Below, in pieces: positions 30,804 through 42,119 of a stretch of 64,000 nt of DNA. The stretch comes from Fragilaria crotonensis. Its lineage: Eukaryota > Bacillariophyta > Fragilariophyceae > Fragilariales > Fragilariaceae. The notes under the pieces were generated by a model, which had not been told where the DNA came from, did not search any database, and worked only from the letters and a program-made list of their open reading frames with translations. The position numbers were made by a program, and so were the translations under genes. Positions within the stretch are counted from its first letter, which is position 1. The number at the start of each line of letters is the position of its first letter. Location of the stretch: assembly GCA_022925895.1 (NCBI GenBank), contig JAKSYS010000039.1:1-64000 (forward strand), in the 5' to 3' direction.

Positions 30804-32645
30804 ATGTCAGTGATGAATCGAAACCGTTCAAGTATCCCTCTTGATCTCATTCATATCGTGAATGCTTCACTTCAACCAGCTCTCGTGATGGACAAGAGGG
30901 GGCGAGTTCGACATGCCAATGATGCATCAACCGTGTTATTCGACATAGCTGGTGATTCGCCTTTGAACCATATCGATGCATTGATGATCTTTGTATCCTC
31001 AGCAAGAGACTTTGTCGGTGACTCAGACTCCTGTTGGAAGGATGTATATGGACTTGGCAGATCAAAACGCCACGGCACAGTGGAACGTCAAATGCACACA
31101 CCCGCACAATCAGACTGTCTTTTCAGCAAGTATGAACTTGGCTAAGGTGTCATGGACTGACGGAAATGCTTATGTCGTAGGATTCTTGAATGCCAATGAG
31201 ACGGAAAGAAGTGCGAAAGAAAAGAAAAGAATAGACAGTTTGATTTGTCGTCCGATCCGATGATGGCAATAGACCAAATTGGCAATGTGCTCATGTTCAA
31301 CCAAGCTGCCGTTGAAGCTATCGATTGGTGTGAGCCTGCTCTTGTCGGTCATCACATTTCTCTCGGTTTAAGACATCGAAACTTTGCGTGTCACCCTGAT
31401 CCCATTATTGGCGTGGATCAAGATGGTACGATTGTGTCTGTGAACTCTGCCGCAGTTGATGACCTTCGTGGTGCCTGCAAGACTTGGCTGGCTTGAATCT
31501 ATTGAAGTTAGGCGCTAGTACAGTGGAAATGCATGACAACGTCGACGGAACAAAGCAACCATTCGCACAGCTCTCATCCTGGTTCGTCGCCAAGAAGGAT
31601 GACGAGGTAAAAAGAAAGAAAGGCCCAGAAGTACTTCGCATATACGTTCTTGACAGATGCGATTCAACGCAATCGAAAAGTGCACTTCCGATGACATTAG
31701 AAAGCGGGTTCGAAGTTCATCAACAACGAGATTCATGACAGCCATTGTTGAAGCGTCACTCGACCCCATGCTCCAAATCAACGAGCAAGGGATCATTCAA
31801 ATGGTCAATCAGGCGGCAGAACGCCAGTTCAGATATCGGCGCGAAGAATTGTTGGGATGTAATATATCAATGATTTTGGGCGACGAGCACGCTGCAAAAC
31901 ATGATAAGTATCTCAAACGGTATTTGGAAACAGGAATTTCAGAGGTACTCGGCCAGAAGCGTGAACTTACGGCCCGAAGAAGTGACGGAACCGAGTTTCC
32001 TATCGATTTAGGAGTCGTCGAGATTGCTTCCTCTCAGGGGGACCCGCGTCTGTTCTGCGGCTTTGTTCATGACCTTTCTATCATTAAAAAGATGGAGCGC
32101 ATTACACTAGACATCATGGAAGCGTCGCTGGACCCAATTTTTTTAATTGCCGAGAGTGGCACGATTCGCATGGTGAACACGGCTGCTTCCACGCACTTTG
32201 GCTTTGATCACGAGGAATTCATCGGCCACAACATTTCACTCATTGTGGGTGGAGGGCACGACAAGCATCACAACCAATACATTCAAAACTACCTTGCAAC
32301 TGGGAACACGAAAGCTATAGGCAGGCTTCGTCAACTTCCAGCTCGACGGAAGGATGGTTCGGAGTTTCCGATTCATCTCACTGTCGTTGAAATGAAAACT
32401 AGCGAAGAAGAAGAGCGCACTTTCTGCGGCTTTGTGCACAATCTTACTGAAGTAAATTAGGGAACGCATCGTTAATGGCGTTATCGGGAGATCGTTAGAT
32501 TCAATGTTGTTCCAGATATGACGATCACGGCAAGATTGAAATGGTTAACCAGGCGGCAGTCGATACATTGAACGCCTCGAGTTATAATAGACGGCGTGTC
32601 TTTCATAGGAGACGGAAGTATGGCACCCAGTTTCCGATAGAGCTT
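30804..32645 (+). pseudogene. Multi-PAS-domain gene, frame-broken
   Basis: Frames at 30804-31145, 30991-31263, 31245-31496, 31484-31738 and 31657-32460 together encode a chain of PAS domains. The clearest two are in the last frame. Each has an ASLDP start, an MVNQAAE or MVNTAAS helix, a strand ending in GHNISLI-type sequence, DGTEFPIDL or DGSEFPIHL, and a closing FCGFVHDL or FCGFVHNL. A more decayed PAS follows at about 32530-32645 (MVNQAAV and QFPIEL remain). There is no kinase, guanylate cyclase or DNA-binding output domain in the window. Multi-PAS proteins usually sense light, redox or small ligands. With at least four frame breaks and an eroded third C-terminal repeat, this is probably a pseudogene. 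Confidence 0.75.
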
Positions 32646-32786
32646 GCGTGAGGCGACTGGCAGGAACCTTTGTGAATGTGAGAGTACAGATTCAGGATAG
32701 TGCTATGCTTTTGAAATGTAGACACAGGCATGAATTGATACAATATTTCTGGACAAACTCTAAAGCATATTTACTCTACACCTTGT

Positions 32787-34551
32787 TTAGGAAGGATCAT
32801 AAGATCCGTAGTCGTACAGGGATTCCTTCTTCTTCATTTGGAAAACAGTTTCCAGATGTTCTGTCTCGGACACCTCAAACTGCTGCTGGTAATCTGCAGT
32901 TGTTTCCATTGCGGAAGAGTGCCGCAAGCTTGCATCATCGCAAAACGATTCCATAGGATGGAAGTCCCGAAGCACGAACCTATGAACGAAATTCTTTTCA
33001 AAAGTTCGCAGCTTCCTTGCAATAATCGAGCATTAGGAGATGACTCCATGTACCTGTCTTCGTCGACATTCATCTCGATATTCAGGTAATTGAGTAGTAA
33101 CTCTGTCGCGCCACCGAGAAGGAAGACAGTCACAAGGACAATCGCCATGGTCACCACAACAAATTCCGTTTGGTGATTGAAGGTATCCGGGAACGAGCGC
33201 ACACAGGCGTAGGCGACGGCTCCTCGAAGACCCGAAAACCAAAGCATGTGGGCCGTTTTCCACCTAATCTTCAAGTCGCGCCGACTCTCAGGCGTCATGC
33301 TGCTTTGCATCCGTAACTGAGGAGCATTCGATTCGTCCTTTTTCTCTTCGGTGATATCCGTCATCTCAAAATGGCCGACAAACTCATTCTTATCGCTTTC
33401 GTGATACGTCATCAAAGGGATTTCATCTCGAAGTGATCGGTTGAAGAAAAATGCAATCGGATACACATTGGCGGCACGACCAATCAAGCATGCGAGGATA
33501 GCCCACAGAATGAAACGCCACTGAAAGTTACCTTCTCCGGCAAAGAGAGGAAAGACACACAGACCAAGCTCGAGAAAGATGGAAACCTCAGCAATGTGAG
33601 CGGCCAGCCGGAAGAAGGCCTCGGAGTTGGTCTGGGTGAGAGTGACAGATTCGAACGCAATAGCGCCGCGCCGCAATACCAGTGAAGAGAATCGTTACGA
33701 TACCAGACATTCTCAGAATCTCCGCGCAGAGATAAGGAACGTACATGATGAGCACGTAAAGGCTGAGCTCCAGCAAGGGTGTCTTGCGCATGTCCACTTT
33801 CTTCAACAGCAAGGCTGCCAATAAAGCAGATACGACACCCAAAACAGAGCTACCGATGAAATCGAATGTGAAATCAATCAAAAACGTCAAGATTTCCACC
33901 GCCACTTTGTCGTATTGGGTCTCCACTTGCACAAATTTGGCAAATGCGTTGAAGAGCACCAAACCCACTGCATCGTTGAGGACCGATTCCCCAAAAACAA
34001 GATAGAAGAGATGCGGGTCAACTCGCTTTGATTGAAAGACAGCTAGTGTTGAAACAGGGTCTGTGGCCGATATCAACGCGCCAAAGGTGAAAAGCTCGGA
34101 CAACGTGGGGTAGAACGTGCCAGTCAGTTCAAAGTGCACAGCCGCTTTGAGGATCAATGCCACAACAATTGTCGATACCAAAGTCCCAATGCAGGCAAAG
34201 AGACAAATGGGGCAATGTGCCGGAAGAATAATTTCGACGTAAGTGATATCCGCTGTTGAAAATGATTGGGGGGAGTAGTGCTATGAAAAACACGTTGGGA
34301 GAGAAGGAGAGTAGACTCTTAATGACATCCTCATCGTCGCCTTCGTTCTCAGGTTCTTTCGCCACCAAGGTAACCAGCGTTCCAGCGACGAATCCCACTA
34401 ACAGAATCATCCCTACCTCGGGAAGAAGCGATGCAACGACTTCATGATCGTGCAAGACTTTACTGAGAATGAGCACCACTGCAAGCAGAGACGAAAAGAT
34501 GACGAAATAAACCGAAATTCCTTCCTCAGTGCCTGACTCCCAGTCTCCCAT
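32787..34551 (-). CDS. NHE-type Na+/H+ exchanger, several frame breaks
   Basis: Three minus-strand frames read continuously as a CPA1 sodium/proton exchanger (NHE6/8-like). The first has LLPPIIFNSGYHLRR at its end. The second has FGALISATDPVSTLAVF and VFGESVLNDAVGLVLF, the ion-binding core. The third has HMLWFSGLRGAVAYA and the last helices. The true C-terminal tail probably ends at 32787 (FEKNFVHRFVLRDFHP frame) rather than at the nearer stop at 32834. Breaks lie near 34215-34240 (two), 33665 and 33000. Since every core motif is intact, these may be sequence errors. If real, the gene is dead. By family, the protein exchanges Na+ or K+ for H+ across endomembranes or the plasma membrane. It is convergent with the PAS gene. 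Confidence 0.8.
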
Positions 34552-35385
34552 TTCGCGGTGATAGACTGAATCGAAAGGAGTTATAGAATGCAGAAGTATA
34601 GGAAGCTCAGCGTCTAATGGAGGTCAGTACTTGCTGCAGATAGATGTATTGAAGAAAAGTTGTGAGATGATGGATCGTATGGATTGCATGATTACATCAT
34701 CACGAAGAATTTCAGATTTGCTTGAGAACGATCTTCATGTGAAAGAATGAAGTAGGGTTTGTCCACGGAACATAACGCGTAGATACCTGTCAACGGATTT
34801 CTAAAATCGTGTCTGGGGCCTTTTAAACCTTAAAATACGGGCCCTCAGATACTGCAAGTATCATACGTGTGACATAGTACGTAGCATAGCATGACTACAC
34901 GGTACTAGTACTCGGAGGCTACTGCACTAGACACTACTGGTACTGGAGTAGGCGGAGTACTACTATGCCTAAGGCATACCCTGCCACACGTTTCCTTTTA
35001 TCACAAATCACAAGTGTATGCATTATGCATACTCTCGACTATCGACTCTCGAAGTAGTACAAGTACTTGTACGTGTATATGTATGAAACAATGCTACGAG
35101 GATCAAAATCGGAAAGTCATGACTAACCAACGTCGACTCTAGAGCGGTAGCTTGAGAAGGCGTTCAATGAAAGCACGCATCCTACTGCAGCCTTCAGTAT
35201 GACGGAGGTGTTCAGGTTAACAGACAATGTTAACATGAAGGTTTTAATGTCAAGAGATGAAGGTACTGTCAGAACTAGGCTCGCTCTGGCCTTTCTGCTG
35301 GTGGAATGAACTGGATAGAGATGAATAAACCAGATGAAAAACTGCCCAAACTTGCGCTACAGCTCCCATCGGAAGTAACATTTTC
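34552..35385. other. Intergenic, GTAC-rich tract
   Basis: This spacer holds the promoter side of the exchanger and the 3' side of the parvulin gene. GTAC/AGTACT words cluster at 34860-34970 and 35045-35080. A small inverted pair around TTAACATGAAGG near 35215-35240 is probably incidental. No gene. Confidence 0.5.
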
Positions 35386-35850
35386 TTATTCAGTACCAGT
35401 CTCCTCCCCAGTGCGCTTGTCCACTACAATCAGATGGTAGCCAAACTTGGTTTCGACAGGACCCATGATTTCTCCAATTCTTGTTTCTGGCGAAAAGATG
35501 ACCTTGTCGAATTCGGCCACCATGGTACCCGGTGAGAAGGATCCCAGAGATCCTCCTTGGGATTTCGAAGGGCAGGTGGAATACTGACTTGCCAGTAAAT
35601 TCCAACTTTCGCCATTTTGGAGCTTGTCCAGAATCATATTGACGTCTTCCTTGGATTTGACAAGAATGTGACGAGCATTGGCTTTGACCGCGTCGGGTGG
35701 AGCGCCATATTTTTCGTTGGAAAATGCTTTGGAAAGACCGTCGAAAAATCCCATTGATAAGTGAGTGGTCCTTCCTGGAGCAGGCCATACCACAAATGCA
35801 TGAGCACTGAGCCCAAGGAGAAAAGTTAACGTGATCAGTAGGTTCATCAT
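35386..35850 (-). CDS. Plastid-targeted parvulin-type peptidyl-prolyl isomerase
   Basis: This 154-aa protein begins with an N-terminal signal peptide (hydrophobic residues 3-17) that ends in SAHA then FVVWP. This matches the A-F cleavage motif of secondary red plastids, and a short Ser/Thr/Arg-containing transit region to about 32 follows. The mature part (about 55-150) is a rotamase domain of the PpiC/Pin1 type: ARHILVKSKED with the active-site His61, SKSQGGSLGSFSPG, and ETKFGYHLIVV with the second catalytic-fold His. It should catalyse proline cis-trans isomerisation in the plastid stroma. The parvulin domain is complete and stands alone. Start and stop are clear and the frame is intact. 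Confidence 0.88.
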   Translation of the reverse strand: MMNLLITLTFLLGLSAHAFVVWPAPGRTTHLSMGFFDGLSKAFSNEKYGAPPDAVKANARHILVKSKEDVNMILDKLQNGESWNLLASQYSTCPSKSQGGSLGSFSPGTMVAEFDKVIFSPETRIGEIMGPVETKFGYHLIVVDKRTGEETGTE

Positions 35851-36560
35851 TTCGAATACAACAACACTATGATACTGAAGCTCGTTGTGATGCCGTTGCT
35901 TGCTGTGCTTTATGATCTATATTGTCATGGCATAGTGTGAAAGCGGAGGAGAGTTGACTATTAGTCATCCCGTTTGTCCACCTCATCCAATGGTCAGATT
36001 CGTCAGTGGCAGAATTGCGCGCCGATATAGCAACCACCAACGACTATAGAAGTACAAGTACCAGTACCGTGGTTACATCCCGCAGTACTTGTACCACGTA
36101 ACAGTCAACAGTACCAGAATCCTGCAATGGAGGTGTGGAGGACAAGGTCATGTTGGTCTTTACCAGTAGATTTGTTACAAGTACTGGAGTACCAGATAGT
36201 ACTCTAGTATCATACTCGTACTTCATTACAGGAGTATGCATGTGCATACTCAAACCTTTAGGACTGTAGCTACAGTATTAGTCGTGTAATCCCCTACGTA
36301 TGGAATACTTCAGTTCGTTCCGCGCCCGAATTTCAAATGATGGTGCTCCTTTACGTGTTGATTCATCGTGGCTCGTGCCTCCTGTGTACATCCCGGGTGG
36401 ACCTGAGTATACCGGTTGAGGTAACAGGTAGTACGCGAGCCAGCGTGCATGAGTGCCACAATAAGCAACAAACATCCTTGGCGGTATATTCCAAAAAAGT
36501 GGGATCATCCTCCTCTGCTTGTGCCTTCTGCTCACACTCTACTCAGTATTTCATAAGGAA
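35851..36560. promoter_or_regulatory. Divergent spacer between parvulin and RAD18
   Basis: These 710 bp must hold both promoters. A GTAC-rich tract spans 36045-36215 (repeated AAGTACCAGTACC-like words), and ATGCATGTGCAT lies near 36236. No confident core promoter element. Confidence 0.45.
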
Positions 36561-38269
36561 ATGGACGATGACGAGTATGTCTGGACGACAGCCCCGTTCA
36601 GTAAGGCGAATCCATTGCACAAGGGATTGCAGGAATTCGAAAGTTGTCTGCATTGCCAAATCTGTGGCTCGTTCTACCAATCTCCGGTATCGATTCGGGG
36701 ATGTTTCCATACCTTTTGCAGTGAGTGCATTCGCGGGACGATCCGCAATGGGAAGCTCAGTCTTCGGCGAACTGCGCTGTGTCCCATTTGCCGTGCACCA
36801 ATAGAGGGAAACGAAAATGATTCCTTGTTGCCCAATCGCAGCATTGAAGAGGTGGTCACCAAATTCAAGAACGTTCGAGGCAAACTTCTACCAGCGCTAT
36901 CTTCCTTGCAGGGAAGAACTGGCGAAGAAGTTTGTGTCGCCAACAAGCAGGATACAGAAACGAGCGCTCCACCAAGTCCGCGATCTCGGAGCGACCTCGA
37001 CTCGCGAAGTCCAGTCCAGCTGCTTCCATCGTGACTGAGGAGAAAGAAACTCCGACCCTGAACTATCGCAAACTCAACCGCTCAAGTCCAGGAAAAGCTA
37101 CCCACTACTTTCTACAATGGAATGAAACGAAAGAAGTTGCAGGAAAAATGTCGCGAGTATGGCTTGTCAGATCAAGGCACGGATCAACAACTCAAAGCTC
37201 GACATCAGGAATATGTTAACCTTTACAACGCCGAATGTGATTCCTTGTATCCTCGCTCAGCAGAAGAGCTGGTGAAACTTATACACGACCGAGAAATGGC
37301 AATTCGAGTAAGTGTCTACGTCAGTGCAAAATCATGATTCTTCGCTGCCTTTGCTGATGATTGTCTTTTGCGAACAGGCCGAGGAACAAAAGGCGAGATT
37401 GAGTGGTGCAGCGGATCATTCCTTGCATATCCAGCGCATTAAGAATGCTCGCAAAGCGGTGGGAGAAGGTGCATCGGTTGTAGTTGCAAGTGGGAATTCG
37501 AGTTTTGATTCCAAATTTACCCAAGGATTTAAGGAATTGTGCGCCAGTCTCAAGAAGCGAAAATTGGAAGAATCTGCCACTTCCGAGGAAAATAAGGACC
37601 ACAGATCGACGAAAGACCCAGGAACACCAGAGCAGATCTCCGATTCGTCTATTCCGGAATCCGCATCGTCGAAGGCCAAGTTGCCTGCCTCTCAAGACTT
37701 CGTATCGAAGACCGAAGACTTGTCGGCGAATTCACTGTCTGTCAACAAGGAAGCCCTGAAAACTCAGTCGGAAGTCAAATCACCCGAAGAACCCGTAATT
37801 GGCTCCGATTCAGGCTCAAGGCAAGGTTCAGTAATCACCAAATCCTCGACGCATCGTAATGCGTCTCAAGTCAGGTCTGTCACCACTGCACCAGAATTGC
37901 CAGTTATTCCCCCCCCAAAAGGCTTTCGGTCCACCAAATGAGACTGTTCATCAATGCTCCGACGACAGCAACAGTTCCTCTGTTGTGGTTATACCCAGTC
38001 ACGCACTAAAACCCTCCGAAGCAGTCGGATTAGTTACAATTCCTCAGGCAATGCAAAAGACACGCCAAAAGCGGAATTTAACTGAAGCAGAAGAGGAAAT
38101 TTCACTGCAGGAGTGGAGGGCGAAGTTGCGTAGAATTGTCGGCGACCGTAGCAGCGCACCATCCAGTGTTGGCCCATGGAACTGTCCCAGGTGCACGTTC
38201 TACAACGATGTACGAATCGGGAGCAGATCGAAGTGTGCGATGTGTGAAAGCCCTAGAGCAATTTCCTGA
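36561..38269 (+). CDS. RAD18: RAD18-like E3 ubiquitin ligase (RING, SAP, RanBP2 zinc finger)
   Basis: RAD18 with RAD6 monoubiquitinates PCNA at stalled forks. A C3HC4 RING lies near the N-terminus (C32, C35, C48, H50, C53, C56, C74, C77). A SAP-type region around 37130-37300 (KLQEKCREYGLSDQGTDQQL, then RHQEYVNLYNAECDSLYPRS) is very close to the RAD18 SAP block. A clear intron follows at 37308-37377 (GTAAGT...ACAG), and the RAD6-binding-like helix KNARKAVGEG comes after it. The C-terminus has a RanBP2-type finger (WNCPRCTFYNDV...CAMC), which is unusual for RAD18. Two features break the model. A stop at 37032 lies before the SAP block, probably inside an unresolved intron (for example donor near 36930, acceptor near 37091). 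The frame also changes at a C8 run (37909-37916). Confidence 0.83.
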
Positions 38270-39339
38270 TGCGAGATGGATTTCTTGCAGATCGATTCCG
38301 TTGTAGGGAGTGGTAGGAAAGTTCAAGGTTGACTGTCCCAGTTTCCACCAACAAGCAGAGCTGTTCCACGAAAACATCCTGCAACCAACAGTCTGCATTC
38401 CAATTCTCTACAAGGAAGCCTGCGTGAAGGATGTACTTCCCTTCTTGTATGCACTTTGCAAGCTTCCACGTATCTGACATAGGTGGAGTGACTTGTCCCA
38501 CGATAATTGGTATTGTTGCTTGCGGCGTCGAACAAGCCATGGTAATTTGCAGAAGCAGTGGATCATTCTGCAAAATGATCATTAGCGCAAACAACATGAT
38601 GCATCTTGCGGGGTTGGCTAGAATTCATCTCGGACGAAGTCTACGTTCGATTCTGGGCTACTCTAGCTATAACAATAGCTTCGAATCAAGGAGCGTACAC
38701 ACCAATCACGCCAGCGAATGTAGTGTCATCGTCGCACTCTTTTCTCGCATAAATTAAAGCATCACATTCATCTCTTTGCTCATCAAAGCCTGCTGCGGAA
38801 TCCTTTACTGGTACCTTCAATCGCATAATCCTCCTTCACCGTTCAGATTCTTATTCAGGGAAAAAGTATAGTGATACAGTGAGCCGTGAGCCTTGAGCCT
38901 TGGGCCATTTTGACTTCTTTTCGTGGACGACCTCCGACTGCCTCGAACCTCTACAGCTCTTTGTGATAGAGATCGCAGACGTCGGGACGTCGGGGTTCGG
39001 AAACGCCCGTCTGCCTGGTTTTTCCTATTTGAAACATGTGCTTTGAATATAGATTGAGATATACATAGTGTCAAATACAACGATATGGATGCATGTATGC
39101 ATATGCAGTATCACGCGTCACGCAATCCTACCGACTACTCCGAGTTCCGAGTAAGTATGTACTCGGAGTACATAGACATGCACACGCACATAAATGGATA
39201 ATACACATAAAACAAGTATAACCACATAACCAACAAGCGTACGAGGTGTCCTATTTAAGAGTTCGTTTGTTCATTCCGATGAGAAGTGAGAAGTTCGCCG
39301 GACAACTTCTGACCAAAAGGCGGCGAGAAGTGTCGAACC
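38270..39339. other. Intergenic, no supported gene
   Basis: About 1.07 kb. A minus-strand frame at 38253-38597 overlaps the RAD18 stop and has some protein-like character, but no domain and no conserved neighbour. A GAGTACTCGGAG-type palindromic cluster lies near 39140-39175. Confidence 0.45.
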
Positions 39340-40887
39340 ATGATTGTGAAGGCCCCATCCGTTGTTCCTATTGCTGGGGCATGTGGGATAATTGCCTGCC
39401 TCACCGTGGCGTCTATTGCAATTTGCCAATGGTTGCCACCATCAAAGAAACAGCAGAAACTCTTTGCACGGCATCTCAGCCTATGGTTTGCTCGGTCTTT
39501 GGGGAGAAACTCGTTTGTTCTCAAACGAGTGAAGGTTCCAATATCCGTCTTCCCCGTATCTGATTGTTCTTTGTCGATCATCCAGGACCAGGAAGGCTTG
39601 GTTGAGTGCAGCATATTCATAGAGCAAGGAAAGATTGGCAGAATCTCCACCGTCTTGGACGATCCCTCATGGTCAACACATTGGACGGTGGATTGCTATG
39701 GATCGATACTGATTCCTTGCTTCGTTGACGCCCACACGCATCTAGTCAAAACGCAGACAGTTCCTAGAATTCGCAACGTGTCAGGAACTATGGGAGAAGC
39801 CTTCTTTAAGTCTGAAGTGGCAGATCAGCCTCGCTGGGGAATCAAGGGGGACGTCTTTCGTCGGATGGATTTTAGTGTCAGATGTGCTCTACACCATGGC
39901 ACCCGAGCCATTCGCACACACTTGGATGGATGCGATTCAGCTGACGAATGTGTGCGGCGTGAGGTCTACGCCGCGTTCGACGCCATCCGTGATAAATACA
40001 GGCCTTTCATTATCGTTCAAGGCGTTGCCAACTTGTACCTCCCTCTCTGGTCAACACCTATGGCCACTGAGCACGCGAACACGGCAAGCGCTCATGAAAA
40101 TGTTGTTCTTGGGGCGTATGTAGGCCCTCCTGACGATGAAACGACTGCGGCAATGGATGCTTTGTTTGGGCATGCACACAGACTCTCGATGGACTGCGAT
40201 TTGCACATTGACGAAACCAACGACCCAGAATGCTGCGCACTTCGTAATCTCTGCGCATCCTTGTCTAAAGCACGGGCAGCTGGGTATCAAGGACGTGTCG
40301 TACTCGGCCATTGCTCCTCCCTGTCGTTGCAGGATCAAGCAACACAGGATTTCATCTGCACACAACTTGCAGAGCTCCAGGCGTTCGTTATATGCAACCC
40401 ATTTTCGAATCTCGGTCTTCAGGATAGAAAGGGATCGGAACCTCCTCTTAGCAAATTCATCCCTGCTGACGTTCCTCGAACACCCCATTGGCGTGGTTTG
40501 ACACTCCTGCAAGAACTTCGTCACGCCGGTGTCACGGTGGCCAGCGCGTCGGACAATGTGCGGGATCACTGGTACCCCTACGGCGATTACGACATGCTCT
40601 CCGTTTGGTCTCAGGCTCAGGCGATGGGGCACTTGGACACGGATCCCTCGGAGGGATCGTGGGCGGACATTTGCACGACTGCGCCTGCGAAGGCAATGGG
40701 GCTTGATGAAGGGTCACTTCAAGTCGGGCAACCTGCGGATGTAATCTTGTTCCCCAGCGCTCGTCGGGCGTCAGAATTGTTTGCTAGGCCGCAAGTGGAT
40801 CGACTGGTCCTACGCCATGGGAAAGTTCTAACAACGACGCTTCCTGAATTCTCTGAGCTGGATGACTTGGTTGAGACCAAGACGTGA
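39340..40887 (+). CDS. CodA-like cytosine deaminase family amidohydrolase
   Basis: This 515-aa metal-dependent hydrolase has the CodA ligand set: H132 and H134 in FVDAHTHLVK, H289 and E292 in DLHIDE, H324 in VVLGHCSS, and D405 in SASDNVRDHWYPYGD. That last block, with the WYPYGDYDML continuation, is typical of bacterial cytosine or isoguanine deaminases rather than the small fungal cytosine deaminase. The reaction is therefore probably deamination of cytosine or a related base, although the exact substrate is uncertain. An N-terminal hydrophobic segment (about 8-30, GACGIIACLTVASIAI) could be a signal anchor, which bacterial CodA lacks. The frame is intact and intronless. A bacterial origin by transfer is plausible. 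Confidence 0.85.
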   Translation: MIVKAPSVVPIAGACGIIACLTVASIAICQWLPPSKKQQKLFARHLSLWFARSLGRNSFVLKRVKVPISVFPVSDCSLSIIQDQEGLVECSIFIEQGKIGRISTVLDDPSWSTHWTVDCYGSILIPCFVDAHTHLVKTQTVPRIRNVSGTMGEAFFKSEVADQPRWGIKGDVFRRMDFSVRCALHHGTRAIRTHLDGCDSADECVRREVYAAFDAIRDKYRPFIIVQGVANLYLPLWSTPMATEHANTASAHENVVLGAYVGPPDDETTAAMDALFGHAHRLSMDCDLHIDETNDPECCALRNLCASLSKARAAGYQGRVVLGHCSSLSLQDQATQDFICTQLAELQAFVICNPFSNLGLQDRKGSEPPLSKFIPADVPRTPHWRGLTLLQELRHAGVTVASASDNVRDHWYPYGDYDMLSVWSQAQAMGHLDTDPSEGSWADICTTAPAKAMGLDEGSLQVGQPADVILFPSARRASELFARPQVDRLVLRHGKVLTTTLPEFSELDDLVETKT

Positions 40888-41153
40888 TTTGGCTTTCGAA
40901 TCCACGGATACTGTTCTACCTGATAATGCGGGAACCAGGTGCAGTTGGCTTGTATAAATGCCATTGGTCTTGCTTTGTCGTCAATGTTGTTATATTTTCT
41001 TGTAGCAGAAGGTGTGAATCAGACACGCAGCATCGATTGAGTTGGAAGTGTCGATATGGCGCGCTCACGCGGCATCTATGGACATGATGGGTAAAATTTA
41101 TGACATAGATCCATACGCTGTGGTACGTTTATTATAGTTGACATCTGCACTCG

Positions 41154-41759
41154 TCAGATGAGATTGTTCTCCGTCTTAACCTTCTCGTATGCCTCAGGAT
41201 CTGCCTTCCCAAGCGGATGAGCCTTGGCCCAGGCCTGAATTCTTTCTACAACGCCGCTCCCATCCGGAGTACACAAAGCCTCTGGAATGTCAAGTCGCAA
41301 CGTTACAATGTTGTAGATATCAATGGTATCCATGTTGACGAATGCTTCAAATTCATCTAATTCCTCCGGTGACAAGCTGGGCACATTTTCATTCGCCCAC
41401 GTTCCCAACAACAAATCCACTTCCAACCAACCTCGTTGTTTCGATCTGTACACCAATCGCTTCTTTCGGACTTGCAATTCCAACTCCTCATCACTGACAA
41501 GTTCATCTTGCGGTGGACCTAACGAGGCCCTTGGAATTTCACTCAATTTGGGAAAGCGAACATGACGTTCCATAATGGCATCCGATCGTGGCATGGCGAC
41601 AGTCAGGAGCTCTTGTTCCTTGGCACTCAAATTTCGGGTTTCCGCATCGCCACTTTCTCCTCGGTAGAAGCGGATCCCAGATGCTTTAGTAGTAGTAGTT
41701 GACAAACGTAGGGCTCGTCTGGAAAGAGCGGTTGCTGACAGTACGGAACGCATACTCAT
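41154..41759 (-). CDS. SDHAF2: Succinate dehydrogenase assembly factor 2 (SDHAF2/SdhE)
   Basis: This 201-aa protein has a basic, Ser/Arg-rich N-terminal mitochondrial presequence (about 1-30). A SdhE domain spans about 88-170. The signature RKKRLVYRSKQRGWLEVD includes the RGWLE motif at residues 109-113. LLLGTWANENVPSLSPEELDEFE then matches the LxxFxxxxxxxLxxxELxxFE helix pattern of the family. SDHAF2 is needed for covalent FAD attachment to the SDHA flavoprotein in the mitochondrial matrix. The gene is intact, with no intron, and is divergent from RRP15 with 360 bp between their start codons. Confidence 0.92.
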   Translation of the reverse strand: MSMRSVLSATALSRRALRLSTTTTKASGIRFYRGESGDAETRNLSAKEQELLTVAMPRSDAIMERHVRFPKLSEIPRASLGPPQDELVSDEELELQVRKKRLVYRSKQRGWLEVDLLLGTWANENVPSLSPEELDEFEAFVNMDTIDIYNIVTLRLDIPEALCTPDGSGVVERIQAWAKAHPLGKADPEAYEKVKTENNLI

Positions 41760-42119
41760 TGTCGCTTATTGTGGTCACGAAATTAGACACTTTGTACGCT
41801 TTGAACCTGTTCATTGCGTATTGCGTCTAGTTGGAGGGACGCCTACTGGCTACTTGTACGAAGCCCTGTCGATGAGTCAACAAGTCTCACGTGTTCACGG
41901 AATTCCTCGCATTTTTGTCGGGAGTCGTCGGTGCTCGGGGCGAGCGAAGGAACTCTTGGAAATTCAGTCGAATCAATCATTCATTTCTGTGTCTTGCTGT
42001 CAACCGCACAGGATCGCAAATCGCAACCATCAATCATCGCCAGCACTTTTCAAGATTTTGTGTGTTTTTCTCTATTCGAACGCAAATCTGTTAGTCTGAC
42101 AGGCGACAAAAACGTGACC
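41760..42119. promoter_or_regulatory. Divergent promoter of SDHAF2 and RRP15
   Basis: Short 360-bp spacer between two start codons facing away from each other, so a bidirectional promoter is likely. The frame upstream of the RRP15 ATG remains open but contains no ATG and no conserved sequence. I therefore place the RRP15 start at 42120. Confidence 0.6.

Noticed and set aside
38253-38597. Minus-strand frame overlapping the RAD18 stop
   Set aside because: It has some protein-like composition but no recognised domain and overlaps the conserved RAD18 zinc finger on the other strand.
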